From Notospermus geniculatus (lineage: Eukaryota; Nemertea; Pilidiophora; Heteronemertea; Lineidae): a stretch of DNA of 64,000 nucleotides. How positions within the stretch are numbered: position 1 is the stretch's first letter; each line of letters begins with the position of its first letter. Of the stretch, positions 32,915-43,139 are shown piece after piece. The notes below the pieces were generated by a model that was not told the origin of the DNA, made no database searches, and saw only the letters and a program-made list of their open reading frames with translations. The stretch lies in NCBI GenBank assembly GCA_002633025.1, contig NMRB01000073.1:49529-113528 (forward strand), written 5' to 3'. The position numbers and the translations under genes are program-made.

Positions 32915-33022
32915 AGGCCTTGTCTTCTGAGGCGAGCAAAAAACTGCTCACCTGAGAACAATAGAAAGCTCTATTGTTGTTCTCAGGCGAGCAGTTTTTC
33001 ACTCGCCTTGAAACACAAGGCC
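32915..33022. mobile_element. palindromic MITE, AGGCCTTGT...GCGAGC arms (copy A)
   Basis: The arms hold AAAACTGCTCACCTGAGAAC / GTTCTCAGGCGAGCAGTTTT and ACAATAG / CTATTGT. The B counterpart is 45202-45306. Confidence 0.85.
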
Positions 33023-33096
33023 TGACTAAGCCCCATGGTCATATTCATAAAGGGTGTTAAAGACTTACCCACGTGTAACTTGGGCAAAGACATAGA

Positions 33097-33500
33097 GGGC
33101 CGAATTTACAAAGGGTGTTCAGCTTCAACACGCGTGTAAGTTCATAGTTATTCAGGTTAAAGTCCTAGAAAACCATTGTTTTGCTACCTTGTACGCGGCT
33201 TGATCGGCAGCGTTTACCCACAGGATAATCACCCGTAGTTAACTTTCCTGTGTCTAGCTCAAGGAGGACAAAAGAAAAATTTGAACAACCTACAGGTCTT
33301 GTTTAGAGTCATTCAACTCTTTTCTTTGATCCTCGTGCACGTAAACGCAGGAATGTTAACCGCGTGTGATTATCCTGTGGGTAAACGCTGACGATTAAGC
33401 AGCGTACAAGGTAGCAAAACAATGGTTTTCTAGGCCCTTAACCTGAATAACTATGAATTTACACGCGTGTTGACCTAATCGCGCTTCGTAAATACGGCCC
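33097..33500. mobile_element. 404-bp palindromic element, GGGCCGAATTTACAAAG ends (copy A)
   Basis: Arms of about 140 bp include TAGAAAACCATTGTTTTGCT / AGCAAAACAATGGTTTTCTA and CAGCGTTTACCCACAGGATA inverted. The B counterpart is at 45372-45776. Confidence 0.88.
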
Positions 33501-33930
33501 AGAAAGTTCCTATACATGTACAATGGCTAAAGTGGCTAAAGTTGTATACAGTTAAATCTTAATGCTATGTTCCCACTCTCATGAATCACGCACGATTGAA
33601 ATCGTGGTCTTAATGGTGGAGTAATCGTGGTGGTCCTATCAGATCCTGAGGTCAGTTGTGTCAATCGTATTGATCGTAGAAAAATTTTGGACAGTTCAAA
33701 AAATTTCTCATTCTGGTACACGTAGGACTAACAATGAAAATCAGTTGTGCCTGTCGTCCAGTATTGTCTGATGGCCAAAAAGCACTGAGCTGATAAAAAG
33801 TGTTAAATTTGTTGAAAAAACCATTGCTCTTTTGTTGAATGAAAATGGCTTGTCAACACATTTTTTCATTGGCTACTTTTCAGCCAATCACATGATAATG
33901 GACGGCAGGTGGTACCAGTTTCAATATTAC

Positions 33931-34287
33931 TGAGTTTTTGCAAACCTGACAAAATATGAAGTACGAAATACGAATTTCTACTTCATTTCCATGATGTAAT
34001 GTATTTCAGGAGATGGTTGGTACCTGCTGCCAGATCGTCTTTTAACATACATGTATCATTTAAGACTGAGAGAGTTTTGGTGCACCTTGAAGTGGAAATG
34101 AAAGATAAATTTCCAAGTACACTGTAACTCTATCGGTCTTGTATCATACCTATGCTAAAAGACGTACTTTGCAGCAGGCGATATTTGTAGCATCAATCAT
34201 CTCCAGAAATAAATTTAGGTCCTTGAAGTGAAGTCCAATTTCGTATTTCCATACTTCGTTTTTCGTCAGGTTTGCGAAAACTCACTA
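33931..34287. mobile_element. foldback element, AGTTTTTGCAAACCTGAC family (copy A)
   Basis: One of five copies with GAAGTACGAAATACGAATTT and an inverse arm AAATTTCGTATT-like, ending TTTGCGAAAACTCACTA. The others are at 41693-42069, 46193-46604, 57193-57570 and 59913-60311. Confidence 0.85.
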
Positions 34288-34431
34288 TTATTTACCGGTA
34301 GTCGTATTGGCGATATGCGGAAACCAATCTACCGGTATGTGAAATGCTTTTACCTCAGAGCCTTGTACATTTGCTCATGGATTTCTGTACATAACAGAGA
34401 CTTCAGTCTGGCCTAAGGTCTGTTCTTGAAA

Positions 34432-34692
34432 TTGGTTAAAAGATATTGGTTAAAAGGTCACAATAGATGGAGAGTTTTAGTACCAAATTTTAGGCGTCAG
34501 TATAAACCATTTGGCAATCTTGAAATTGGTTGAAAGATTTTTTGGTCACAATAGATGGAGAGTTTTAGACCAAATTTTAGGCGTCAGTATAATAAACCAT
34601 TTGGCAATCTTGAAATTGAAAGATTTTTTGGTCACAATAGATGGAGAGTTTTAGTACCAAATTTTAGGCGTCAGTATAAACCATTTGGCATT
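34432..34692 (+). repeat. ~95-bp tandem repeat, 3 units (copy A)
   Basis: The unit is GGTCACAATAGATGGAGAG, CCAAATTTTAGGCGTCAG and ACCATTTGGCAATCTTGAAA. The same array occurs in B at 46740-46995. Confidence 0.9.
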
Positions 34693-35018
34693 AGAAATGC
34701 CTGTTGAAAACTGGCCAGTGAGAGAAACATGTACATTCGCATTTATAGACAAGAATTTTTCGAATATTCCAGTTTACTAGGATTGCTCTTAATGTGCTTC
34801 CTATAGTGAGTCATAGCATTCAAATCTTTACATCAGAAATATTTTACCTAAATGTGCTTTAATGTACTCAAAACAAAATGTACATACTTACAATAATTTC
34901 TTATGAAGATATCAAGTTACTGGTAAGCAAGATGAATCAATGGTCCATACAGTAAGATGTTTTCCTTATACAGGGTGTTGAAAATATTGTGCTATAAAAT
35001 GGCATTGGTAAAATATAT

Positions 35019-35228
35019 ATGGAATTCCAACATCACGATTTACTGCTTTTTGTAACGCTTTGTGAATATTCTGTTTCAAAATCATTTCTTTGGACATTTT
35101 TGTCCGTTGTTGTCAATGCACTGCCATTTGTATCCTTGTACAGTCTGTGCTTACACCGTATGATTATACTTTTACTATGTGTATGTATTCTTTTAATGAT
35201 ATGTATACCTAACAGTGCTGCCATATGA
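35019..35228 (+). CDS. 69-codon ORF identical in both duplicates (copy A), uncertain
   Basis: MEFQHHDLLLFVTLCEYS opens a hydrophobic ORF with a long apolar stretch (IILLLCVCILLMICIP near the end). The identical frame is at 47323-47532, within about 332 bases of full identity between copies. No homologue is recognised. Identity of so short a frame also fits chance or gene conversion. Confidence 0.2.
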   Translation: MEFQHHDLLLFVTLCEYSVSKSFLWTFLSVVVNALPFVSLYSLCLHRMIILLLCVCILLMICIPNSAAI

Positions 35229-35289
35229 ATTACTCGCAAAGTGTACAGTGTGTGACAGAAAAATGTCTATTTCCAGAAAGTGCAAATAT

Positions 35290-35565
35290 CCAACATAGAC
35301 CACAAAAAACGGCACACAAAATGATAGCAAACGTAAAGTCGTCTCTGAATTTTGCAAATTTTTGACCCCAACCGGGGTCTTCCTCAGGCACTTTCTAGTA
35401 GAGGTCCCAGAAGTGAATCACCCCTGGGTGATCAGTGAATCACCCAGAAGTGAATCACTTTCACTTCTGGGATCTCTACTAGAAAGTGCCTGAGGAAGAC
35501 CCCGGTTGGGGTCAAAAATTTGCGAAATTCGGAGAAGACTTTATGGTCACTATCATCCAGAAAGT
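35290..35565. mobile_element. foldback element, ACCCCAACCGGGGTC family (copy A)
   Basis: Arms include CCTCAGGCACTTTCTAGTAG / CTACTAGAAAGTGCCTGAGG and TTTTTGACCCCAACCGGGGT inverted. TCCAGAAAGTG occurs directly on both sides, possibly an 11-bp target duplication. A short relative is at 39226-39339. The B counterpart is at about 47590-47895. Confidence 0.8.
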
Positions 35566-35767
35566 GTGATATGTGAAATTTTCCATGGCTGGGTTTTCAC
35601 ATCAATAGATTTACCGCTTTTATCTTGGTGGTGAATTCTTTCAGGACCAGGCATTTTAGCATGTTTGGATATCAAATCTTGGAATTTTCCTGAAAAATCA
35701 CAACCCGGTCACAAAACATTGGTAAACATCATCCAGCGCCACCTGTGATTGACGAGACAAACTGACA

Positions 35768-35911
35768 TATGAAAATGTGACATGTGTACATGACATTACC
35801 ACGTGGTAATGGGCAAATTTTACACAAATAATGTGTAAAAGTACACACGAAATGGGTAAAATTCGCCCATTACCACGTGGTAATGTCATTTACACGTGTC
35901 ACATTTTCGTG
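35768..35911. mobile_element. palindromic MITE with TTACCACGTGGTAA in each arm (A only)
   Basis: ATGTGACATGTGTACATGAC and its inverse bound two complete copies of TTACCACGTGGTAA. The empty site is seen in B (CTGACATTATACAGTGATC near 48210). Confidence 0.88.
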
Positions 35912-36636
35912 AGGGAGTGATCTTTGATCTTTGTCCTAACTCCAGAAAACCAAGTCCTACTGAAAACCTTCCTATTTTCTTGGCGTTAGGCCTACAGCAG
36001 CCTTCTCTGAATCACATTACCCTTACCTTTACCTCTTCAGTGTTGAGCATGTTATGTCACCCAAGTACTGGGGTAATTCTGATCTGCTTCAAACTACTCC
36101 ACCGCCATCTATCAATCAACATTGGTACTAAAAATTTGCACCTAGAAATGTCAGAGAATCATCCCGGGGTAAAGTTTATTCCATGTACGTTTGATGAATG
36201 GCACTTAGTTAAACTTGGAAATTGATCAAACCACAAACACGAATGTTACCGTATATCACAGGTGTTAAGTTGACTAGCTAAAGCCTATCCACTCCGGGGC
36301 CCGTACGGCGAATAAAAACAGACATTGGACCAAATTCTACGTCGCCCAGTTTGATCCAGTCTAATTTCCACTTATCCATTGAGGCGATTTCGGCATACTG
36401 GTAATTCATCTTAGATCCGTGTTTCAGTATCTAAAATCCACTGCAAGCCGCTACTCTTAAGACATAAAAGATGGTGGTCAAGAACTATTTTGACCTGACT
36501 GTAACGCACTGAATGGGTTGAAAGTGTCACTGGTCATGCAAGTGGATATTGGCACTATAAATTCTTAACCTGAATGATTCATTGAAAGGCCCTGATCAGT
36601 GCGAACCCAGAAATTATGTTTGTCGCATCATCTCTT

Positions 36637-36758
36637 TAAAGCTGCGTTTACCGGACACCCAGAATGCGGAAGCGGTATATGCCATGCATTTTCGCATACA
36701 ACATATCGCTTCCGCATTCTGTATACTGCATTCCGGATGTCTGGTAAATGCAGCTTTA
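36637..36758. mobile_element. palindromic MITE, AAAGCTGCGTTTACCGGAC family (copy A)
   Basis: Ends AAGCTGCGTTTACCGGACAC / TCTGGTAAATGCAGCTT; inner arms AATGCGGAAGCG / CGCTTCCGCATT. Copies are at 49344-49475 (B) and 58790-58914. Confidence 0.88.
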
Positions 36759-37266
36759 AATGAGCTATCCTTGACTTGTTGAATTATTGATGCAAGGTTT
36801 TGTCACTTTCTCTGAGTTGCTTGTCTGAGTCATTTATTCTGGCACTCACTGTACTGGTTACTGGTACATGTACATTCTTTCCAAAACCAGTTAACTCTTT
36901 CTCTTACCTTGTTCTTGGGAAGATGGTTTTAAAATGAATTGTTTTTGTGTGAAGCAGATCAGCAAATTTAGTGCCATGAAGTCACTAAGTGGTAGCATCA
37001 TTGTAAACTTGAGTAAAGTCCTGCAACATCTAAGCGCGACCCGATGGAATGCGGAAGTTAGGCAATATTAGTTGGATTTTCCACGGATCTTTAAATCACA
37101 CGCAACTCTTGAATAACCGATCGACAACGCAATCAGACTATACAAACGGACTTTAGTGGTGCCCAATATTGTGGAACGGATCGTCACGGTTACGCAGGTC
37201 AAATGCATAATTGAAAACCGCAAATTCCTGTCTCATTTCCTGACTTCGCATTCCATTGGGTTGCGC

Positions 37267-37403
37267 TTAAGCTTCACACTGCAGGCGCGGTGCGATCTGA
37301 ACAAAGGATTACAACCTTCTTTCCGCATCGCAAGTGTGAACAGCTTAACAGTGGAAACAATCAGGTGCGAATCGCACTGCGCCTGCAGTGTGAACAAGGC
37401 TTT
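37267..37403. mobile_element. palindromic MITE, TTCACACTGCAGGCGCGG arms (copy A)
   Basis: TTCACACTGCAGGCGCGGTG and CGCCTGCAGTGTGAAC are inverse. The centre has CTTTCCGCATCGCAAGTGTG. The B counterpart is 49976-50134. Confidence 0.85.
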
Positions 37404-37696
37404 AGATGTTGCCGGACTTGAGCTTCATTGTAAACTTGAGTAGGCTATCCTCCAGCCACCACCAAAACCGATGTCACAATCATTGTAATTTCCCCAGCCC
37501 TATTTTCTCTGTTCTGATTGAAGCTGTCAGATGATGATTCTGGCTAAGACTAGCTTTCCATTCAAGCATTTTACCGGTCGTTTTCCTCCCGCTGAAAGGT
37601 CAATCCAGTTCATTCATATAGAGACATTCTTATGCGCATGCGCTACATGTAAATATACTACATGTAGATCGACTTTTCACCGTTGAATCACTCTAA

Positions 37697-37826
37697 GGCT
37701 CTACCACATAGAGCTACACGCTACACGGACACGCCGGTTAACAATGGCTTCACGGTCGCGAGCCCTTTGTGAAGCCATTGGTAACTGGTGTGCCTGCGTA
37801 GCGTGTAGCTCTATGTGATTGCAGCC
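37697..37826. mobile_element. palindromic MITE, GGCTCTACCACATAGAG (A only, TAA duplication)
   Basis: Direct TAA on both sides (37694-37696 and 37827-37829). The inner CACGCCGGTTAACAATGGC / GCCATTGGTAAC core links it to the 32477 family. Copy B is empty at the matching site (ATCACTCAAATGGAAAGC near 50415). Confidence 0.9.
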
Positions 37827-38096
37827 TAATGGAAAGCTAGCCTCAGTCACAGTCAAAGGCAATTCACCTAAATTTTGTGAAATGTGGATTTACCATTGTC
37901 TGATTGTGTTGGATGATGAGAGCACTGCCTTCATGTTATACTTGGCCCAGTGGACAGCATGTTATTAGAGACAAACATACGTCTGAGGACAGGATGGACT
38001 AAATACTAGTAATCTGCTTCACCTGAAAGTGGTCCACCTCTCAGAACAAGTTTGGAAGTGGCCAGTTCATTTGTCACTGAGTCACTGATTAAGTAA

Positions 38097-38221
38097 GAAG
38101 ATGGGGATTTGGCCTAATGGCTAAGGCGTGCTGCCCCCGAGTGCTGGCGAGGGTCCATGGGTTTGAGTCCGGTAGGAAGCTATGTCTTTCACCTTATAGA
38201 AACCTGTTATTATTTCATGCC
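38097..38221 (+). mobile_element. short tRNA-derived SINE (A only, 10-bp TSD)
   Basis: tRNA-like head with A box TGGCCTAATGG and B box GGTTTGAGTCC, then GTCTTTCACCTTATAGAAAC and a T-rich end without poly(A). Flanked by GATTAAGTAA (38087-38096 and 38222-38231). Copy B has one GATTAAGTAA and no insert, so insertion followed the duplication. Another family than 26973-27261. Confidence 0.92.
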
Positions 38222-38442
38222 GATTAAGTAATGGTAGTTGAGAAAACTGGCCTAGCTGGTACTTAATAATCTGAGAAGTGGGTCAATTCAAATTGCAGCA
38301 TTGGTCGAGTGGAAAAATCACGACTGAGTATACTTAGACTTTAACTTCTCATGGTAAGATTGTTTTTAGATTTCTCAAAGAAAGCAATTGGCCCACAGTA
38401 TTCAACAGACTGATCAGCAGATGAGGGGTGGCTGTGGTACAC

Positions 38443-38467
38443 CCATGGAAGTATTATACTTCCATGG
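38443..38467. mobile_element. 25-bp micro-palindrome with TACAC duplication (A only)
   Basis: CCATGGAAGTATTATAC followed by TTCCATGG, flanked by TACAC (38438-38442 and 38468-38472). The empty site in B reads GGTACGCCAC. It shares its arm with 38495-38534. Confidence 0.8.
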
Positions 38468-38494
38468 TACACCACACCCGCTGGTCAGTATTAT

Positions 38495-38534
38495 CATGGA
38501 AGTATTATACAGACTCTGTATAATACTTCCATGG
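38495..38534. mobile_element. 40-bp micro-palindrome with TATTAT duplication (A only)
   Basis: The arms CATGGAAGTATTATACAG and CTGTATAATACTTCCATG are perfect inverses around four bases. TATTAT flanks both sides (38489-38494 and 38535-38540). B has a single TATTAT and no insert. Confidence 0.82.
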
Positions 38535-39225
38535 TATTATGTACTGGCATGACACAGCACTGACCTCTTAAATCAGCTTGAACAGAGAGTGTCTGTACTT
38601 GCAGTTCGCAACACTTTGTATTCTAATACTTTGATATACTTACCTTTTAGCTTCCATTACAATGTTGACCATGGGACATCTAAAAAATCTACTTCTTTGC
38701 AGCTAGTCTTAAAGCACTGAAGATCACATAGACATGGTCATTTTTGGGGCAGATAATGCAGCCATTATGTACATGTATGATGTCCTGCTTATGTAATAAT
38801 ATTGAAGTATGTATCAGGCAACCATTTTGGTGACCTAATCACGAGGCTATCAGTATAAGACATCCACCTGCACTGTCCTAATATTTTGAATACTGTAAAA
38901 TTCAATACAGAGGAGCTTTAAAGTGTTCATTTATCTCAAACATGGGATCTGTAACCTGTGGGCAACAAAGAGTCCAGATGAACTTGATTACCTCACTGAC
39001 AAGATAATGTTGGGGAAGTTTGGCTTTGTTTGAGGAAGAGGCTAGGGAGCAAGGGACCTTTTCAACACACCATTGGTTTGCAAACAAACAGGTAACTTGA
39101 GTGCCATGGGCCTTGAGTAAGCTAGCAAATATCAGTTGCTATAAAGATTGAATGATCAACTTAAGGCTAAACTTGATCTTGGAACCCGTGGCTGCTTGCC
39201 TCTCTGAAAATCCTCCATCATTCTG

Positions 39226-39339
39226 AGATAGAGCACAAAAAACGACACAAAAAATGATAGTAAAGATAAAGTCGATAAAGATATAGCCCCGTTGGGGTCG
39301 AAAATTTACAAAATTCAGAGACGACTTTATCTTTACTAT
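39226..39339. mobile_element. short foldback element with 12-bp flanking repeats (A)
   Basis: CCATCATTCTGA flanks both sides (39214-39225 and 39340-39351). The arms are AAAGATAAAGTCG / CGACTTTATCTTT around GCCCCGTTGGGGTC. It is related to 35290-35565. Confidence 0.8.
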
Positions 39340-39557
39340 CCATCATTCTGACAATGCAAGAGTAAATGTGTATGTTGATCTGAGCACATCGGATAAAATA
39401 TTTGTTGACCAGGAAATTAGGACATTTGGAAAAAGTATTTACTGTTGACCATGAATTTTGTTTCTGGAATGATTGGGTGCCCCGTTCTGTTTCTCTGGAT
39501 CTACCCTTCTGTAGCAATTTTCTTTGTCAGAGAGGTCTTGCACAATACAGAGTCTTG

Positions 39558-39917
39558 CTTGAGTTCCAAGTCTCACATGAGTACCAAGTCTCACATGAGT
39601 TCCAAATCTCGCATGAGTACCAAGTCTCGCATGAGTACCAAGTCTCGCATGAGTACCAAGTCTCACATGAGTGCCATCTCTCACATGAGTACCATCTCTC
39701 ACATGAGTGCCATGTCTCACATGGGTGCCAAGTCTCACATGAGTGCCATCTCTCACATGAGTACCAAGTCTCACATGAGTACCAAGTCTCACATGAGTAC
39801 CAAGTCTCACATGAGTACCATCTCGCACATGAGTACCATCTCTCACATGAGTGCCAATTCGCACATGAGTACCAAGTCTCACAATATGAGTACCAAGTCT
39901 CATTTGAGTACCTTTAT
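39558..39917 (+). repeat. 18-bp minisatellite, ~20 units (copy A)
   Basis: The unit is TCTCACATGAGTACCAAG with S/N variants at the AAG/ATC/ATG position. Because 18 is a multiple of three and the unit lacks stops in several frames, long ORFs appear on both strands (SHMSTK, VSHEYQ, VRLGTH repeats). Copy B has about 24 units. Confidence 0.93.
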
Positions 39918-40380
39918 AATACCACCACCATGACACCAGCAAGAGCAAGAAATTTGCCTTGTGTTGTGGGTTTTACTGTGCCTGGCAAAGGCTTGGTCCT
40001 TGGATCATTTTACTGGTGGACATAGCTTACTGCAGGAAAATACATTCGATAGGCTGAAATTGTTGTGGCTATGGTTCATGGACAACTGTAAACTCCTCAT
40101 GCAGATTCAAACTGCTACCCACTATGTCTGTGGGTCTATAGGCCTATCTATAGCCAACTAACACTGGGGATGAGTTTAGGACTACTCAAACCCAAATTAT
40201 TTCCATTTATTTTATTTTATCGACCAGCAAATTTCATGAAATTAAATACATGTATGTGCAATCTTCAAGATGCCTAATGAAATGGATAGGCCACCGCCTA
40301 CTACACAGTTGTGATTTCTCCAAAACGCTAAATTTAATGCCAGCAGTTAGAAATTGTATCACAGTCCCCTTCTATCAATG

Positions 40381-40500
40381 GGTCGTATGAATAAAGACAA
40401 GTAAATGCTTTTACTTGAATTTTGCAATACAGATGCACTAGGCAATGCTGTACAAATCTGAAGTAAGAGCATTTGCTAGTCTTTATTCACATGACCCCAT
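40381..40500. mobile_element. palindromic MITE, GGGTCGTATGAATAAAGAC (copy A)
   Basis: GTATGAATAAAGACAAGTAA and GCTAGTCTTTATTCACATGA arms with CTTTTACTTGAATTTTG / CTGAAGTAAGAGC. Also in B at 54712-54836. Confidence 0.8.
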
Positions 40501-40834
40501 GTCTGGTTGAGTAAGACTTCCTGAGCAAAATCCAACTATAGAGGATACATTTTGCGAAATGTTCCTCAAAATAACCTCCTCACTGATTTGCGCATTTACT
40601 CAGTTCCTTTGTTTTCTTACCAAGGAGATTTGTACTACAATTTAGCTGCTCATCATGATGTTTGTATTGGAGGTTTTTGTTAGAATCTTTGTCAGATTTG
40701 TGCTTTGTTACATCGTAATTTTACATTTATTGGATATTGTCTTGTTCTCTTGTACAGTAGCCTAATAAACACTAGCAGTAAATGTTTTCCTTTTGTAAAA
40801 ACTATGGTCTTGTTGTTTCACTGGGGGAGGGGGG

Positions 40835-41340
40835 GGCTCATTGCCCATTGGAACCCTCGAAGGTGTAATCTCTACACGGGCAGGCAAGTCTACCGCCACC
40901 ACAGACAGACAAAGATTCTTGGTGCTTGCTTCATTTTGGCTCGATGCTGGTAAGGAGAATGAGAAATAAGCAATTCTGGAACCCCTGACAGACATATTGC
41001 AGTGGCGGATCCAGGAGTTGCCGAACGGGGGAGGGGGNCCCCCCCCCCCCCCGCCTACGCCCCAGGGAACCGATGGAGGTGAAATGAAATTTTATTGCCA
41101 TAATACTATACAGTACTCCGAGGCAAAAATGGTGTGAATCTCGACACGTGTCAGTCAGGCAAGTCTGCCGCCACCACAGCCCGGGCACCACAGACAGACA
41201 GATTCTCGGTGCTTGCTTCATTTTGGCTCGGTGCTGGTAGTGAGAAAAAAGCAATCCTACCCTGCATGAGGAGCCACCAAGGACCAAGGCACGACGCAAG
41301 TCTGTGACTCTATTCTTCATACCAACGGGCAGATACCACG
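40835..41340. repeat. diverged repeat modules with GGTGCTTGCTTCATTTTGG
   Basis: CAGGCAAGTCTACCGCCACC, GGTGCTTGCTTCATTTTGGC and GATGCTGGTAAGGAG recur at 40860-40985 and 41150-41255, and in B at 55205-55320 and 56675-56800. 41004-41065 carries a GGCGGATCC / CCTACGCCCC hAT-like fragment with a C-tract and an ambiguous base. Confidence 0.7.
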
Positions 41341-41692
41341 ACGACCAAGAAGAGCACCGTCAGATGAAGATGAACGTGTATGTACATCGCAGGAAATTTT
41401 AGTTTAGCCATCTAATGATAGATGGCGATGCTGATGCTTTCGCTTTGCCTGTGCACAGTGGGGACCACGACGTCCACGATATCCCCTCATCATTGGTTTC
41501 TGTTGCTTTCATGCAACAAATATCGAAGAGTTCCCGATTTCCTTTCATCCTCGAGCCTCTTCATACGCTTTCACTGTGAGGTGGTGAAGAAGAGCGAGGT
41601 CATAGAGAGAGGTAAGAGGCCTAGGCCTAGTAAACCCTGCTGTGGTAGGATGCTGTTGGGCCTTCAGTTCGTCTGTCGTATTCGAGGCAGCA

Positions 41693-42069
41693 GGGAGGTT
41701 TCGCAAATCGGGCGAAAAACGAAGTACCAAATACGAAATTGAACTTCATTTCCATGAATGTATTTCAGGAAATGGTTGGTACCGTACCACAAATATCGCC
41801 TGCTGCAAGAGCGTCTTGTTATGACAGACCGATGGAGTTATTAATACGGTGTAGGCCTATAACTTTGAAAGTCATCTTTCGTTTCCACTTCATAGATGCG
41901 AAATTCAAGATACACCATCACTCTTTCGGTCTTACATGACATGCTAAGACGCACCTTGGCAGCGGGGACAGTGGTACCAACCATCTCCAGAAATACATTT
42001 CGTCATAGTGAAGTCCAATTTCGTATTTCGTAGGTACTTCGTGTTTCGTCAGATTTGCGAAAACTCCCT
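41693..42069. mobile_element. foldback element, AGGGAGTTTTCGCAAA ends (copy A)
   Basis: It begins AGGGAGGTTTCGCAAATC and ends GATTTGCGAAAACTCCCT. The arms carry ACGAAGTACCAAATACGAAA / TTTCGTATTTCGTAGGTACT. Confidence 0.88.
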
Positions 42070-43139
42070 ATTGAGGTGTAAGTGGTCTGACCTGTCTCAC
42101 TCAGTTGGCTTCGAACAGAACTTTTTTTTAGGCGGCATCGATCGAAGCTCTGCGGGATTCTGTCACCCCAAGCTTATAGTTCGATTGTCGGCAATGTTGC
42201 CCTATTCGCTGTTTGCCTTCGAATTGTTGTACGGCGAGAAACTAGAGGGCCCCACTGTCGTCTTTTGGAACCAAAATTGGAAACGTTGATTTTCATGTAA
42301 AACGTGGGGAGAAAATAAGAGATCAATGCTCATATTTTCAAAGCTGTTTTAACGCTATATAAATTGGTCTTCGCACAATCTTCTCCATTATTAAGAGTTG
42401 GTTGCTTTCGAGTTTAAGTGCTGAGATGAAAATAAGTCAGTCTAGGCCCTATTAGGGCAGATGGAACCCTTGGTGACAGTTGTAATTTTTAGTGGCGTGA
42501 AATTCTGGATGAACATTTGAGGGGGTATCTTTTATATACTGGTGCTGTAAACCCAAAATATTTGCATGCTATTGAAACATTGAAAGATGATGAAAAAAAG
42601 TTTCTCCAATTTTCCATAAATTGGTTTGAAAGTACTCTCTTCAGAGTGGGTGTTTGATTTTGAAGAGAAATATGGTAGAAAAATGAAGGGTTTACAGTAT
42701 AAAAGCACTACATTGGAGCCTCTTTTAGCAGACGCCTCAGCTTGGACGAGACCTCTCTATTAACGACTCCTAACCTTAGCCCAAATCGGCCGTTCATATT
42801 CATTTTGACTTAAGTCAGTCGAAAGGTGTCCTTGATAGAGGGGTTTTTCTGTTGCTTTCTTCAAATACCTTTTCATAAAACTCGCATGTTTTGAGTAATA
42901 TCTTGGTGAAAGATGTCGTTAGCTTGAAGTGGTTACGAAAGAGATATTATTGCTGGTGTTTGTGTTATGGGTGTTTCTGAACACCTCGATAGATTCTTAA
43001 GGTAGGTGCACACTGACGGATAATACTCGGACGTATTTGGCACAGGCTTATAATGTTTGAAATGGCAAAGCCAAGAATGACCTGATGGCTCAGGCGTATT
43101 CGTGGCTGCACTGCGTGGCTCTGCCATATTCCAGAAATC

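Larger units (their letters stand above)
29619..42357 (+). repeat. large tandem segmental duplication, copy A (12.7 kb)
   Basis: It starts TATAAATTGGTCTTCGCACA, repeated at 42358. The end (GCTGTTTTAACGCTATA) recurs at 57854. Collinear matches with copy B run throughout at high identity, broken by copy-specific insertions. No gene with a known domain was found inside. Confidence 0.95.

Noticed and set aside
37000-37150. Copy A/B unique stretch as a conserved exon
   Set aside because: No frame is preserved between the copies and no splice sites were convincing.
38100-38172. A functional tRNA gene
   Set aside because: It is part of a 125-bp insertion with 10-bp target repeats and has no good cloverleaf. 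It is read as a SINE head.
39439-39948. 169-codon minus-strand ORF of VRLGTH repeats, with plus-strand SHEYQ and SHMSTK ORFs, as repeat proteins
   Set aside because: All derive from one 18-bp minisatellite with no stop in several frames on both strands. There is no domain, and the favoured frame differs between duplicates.
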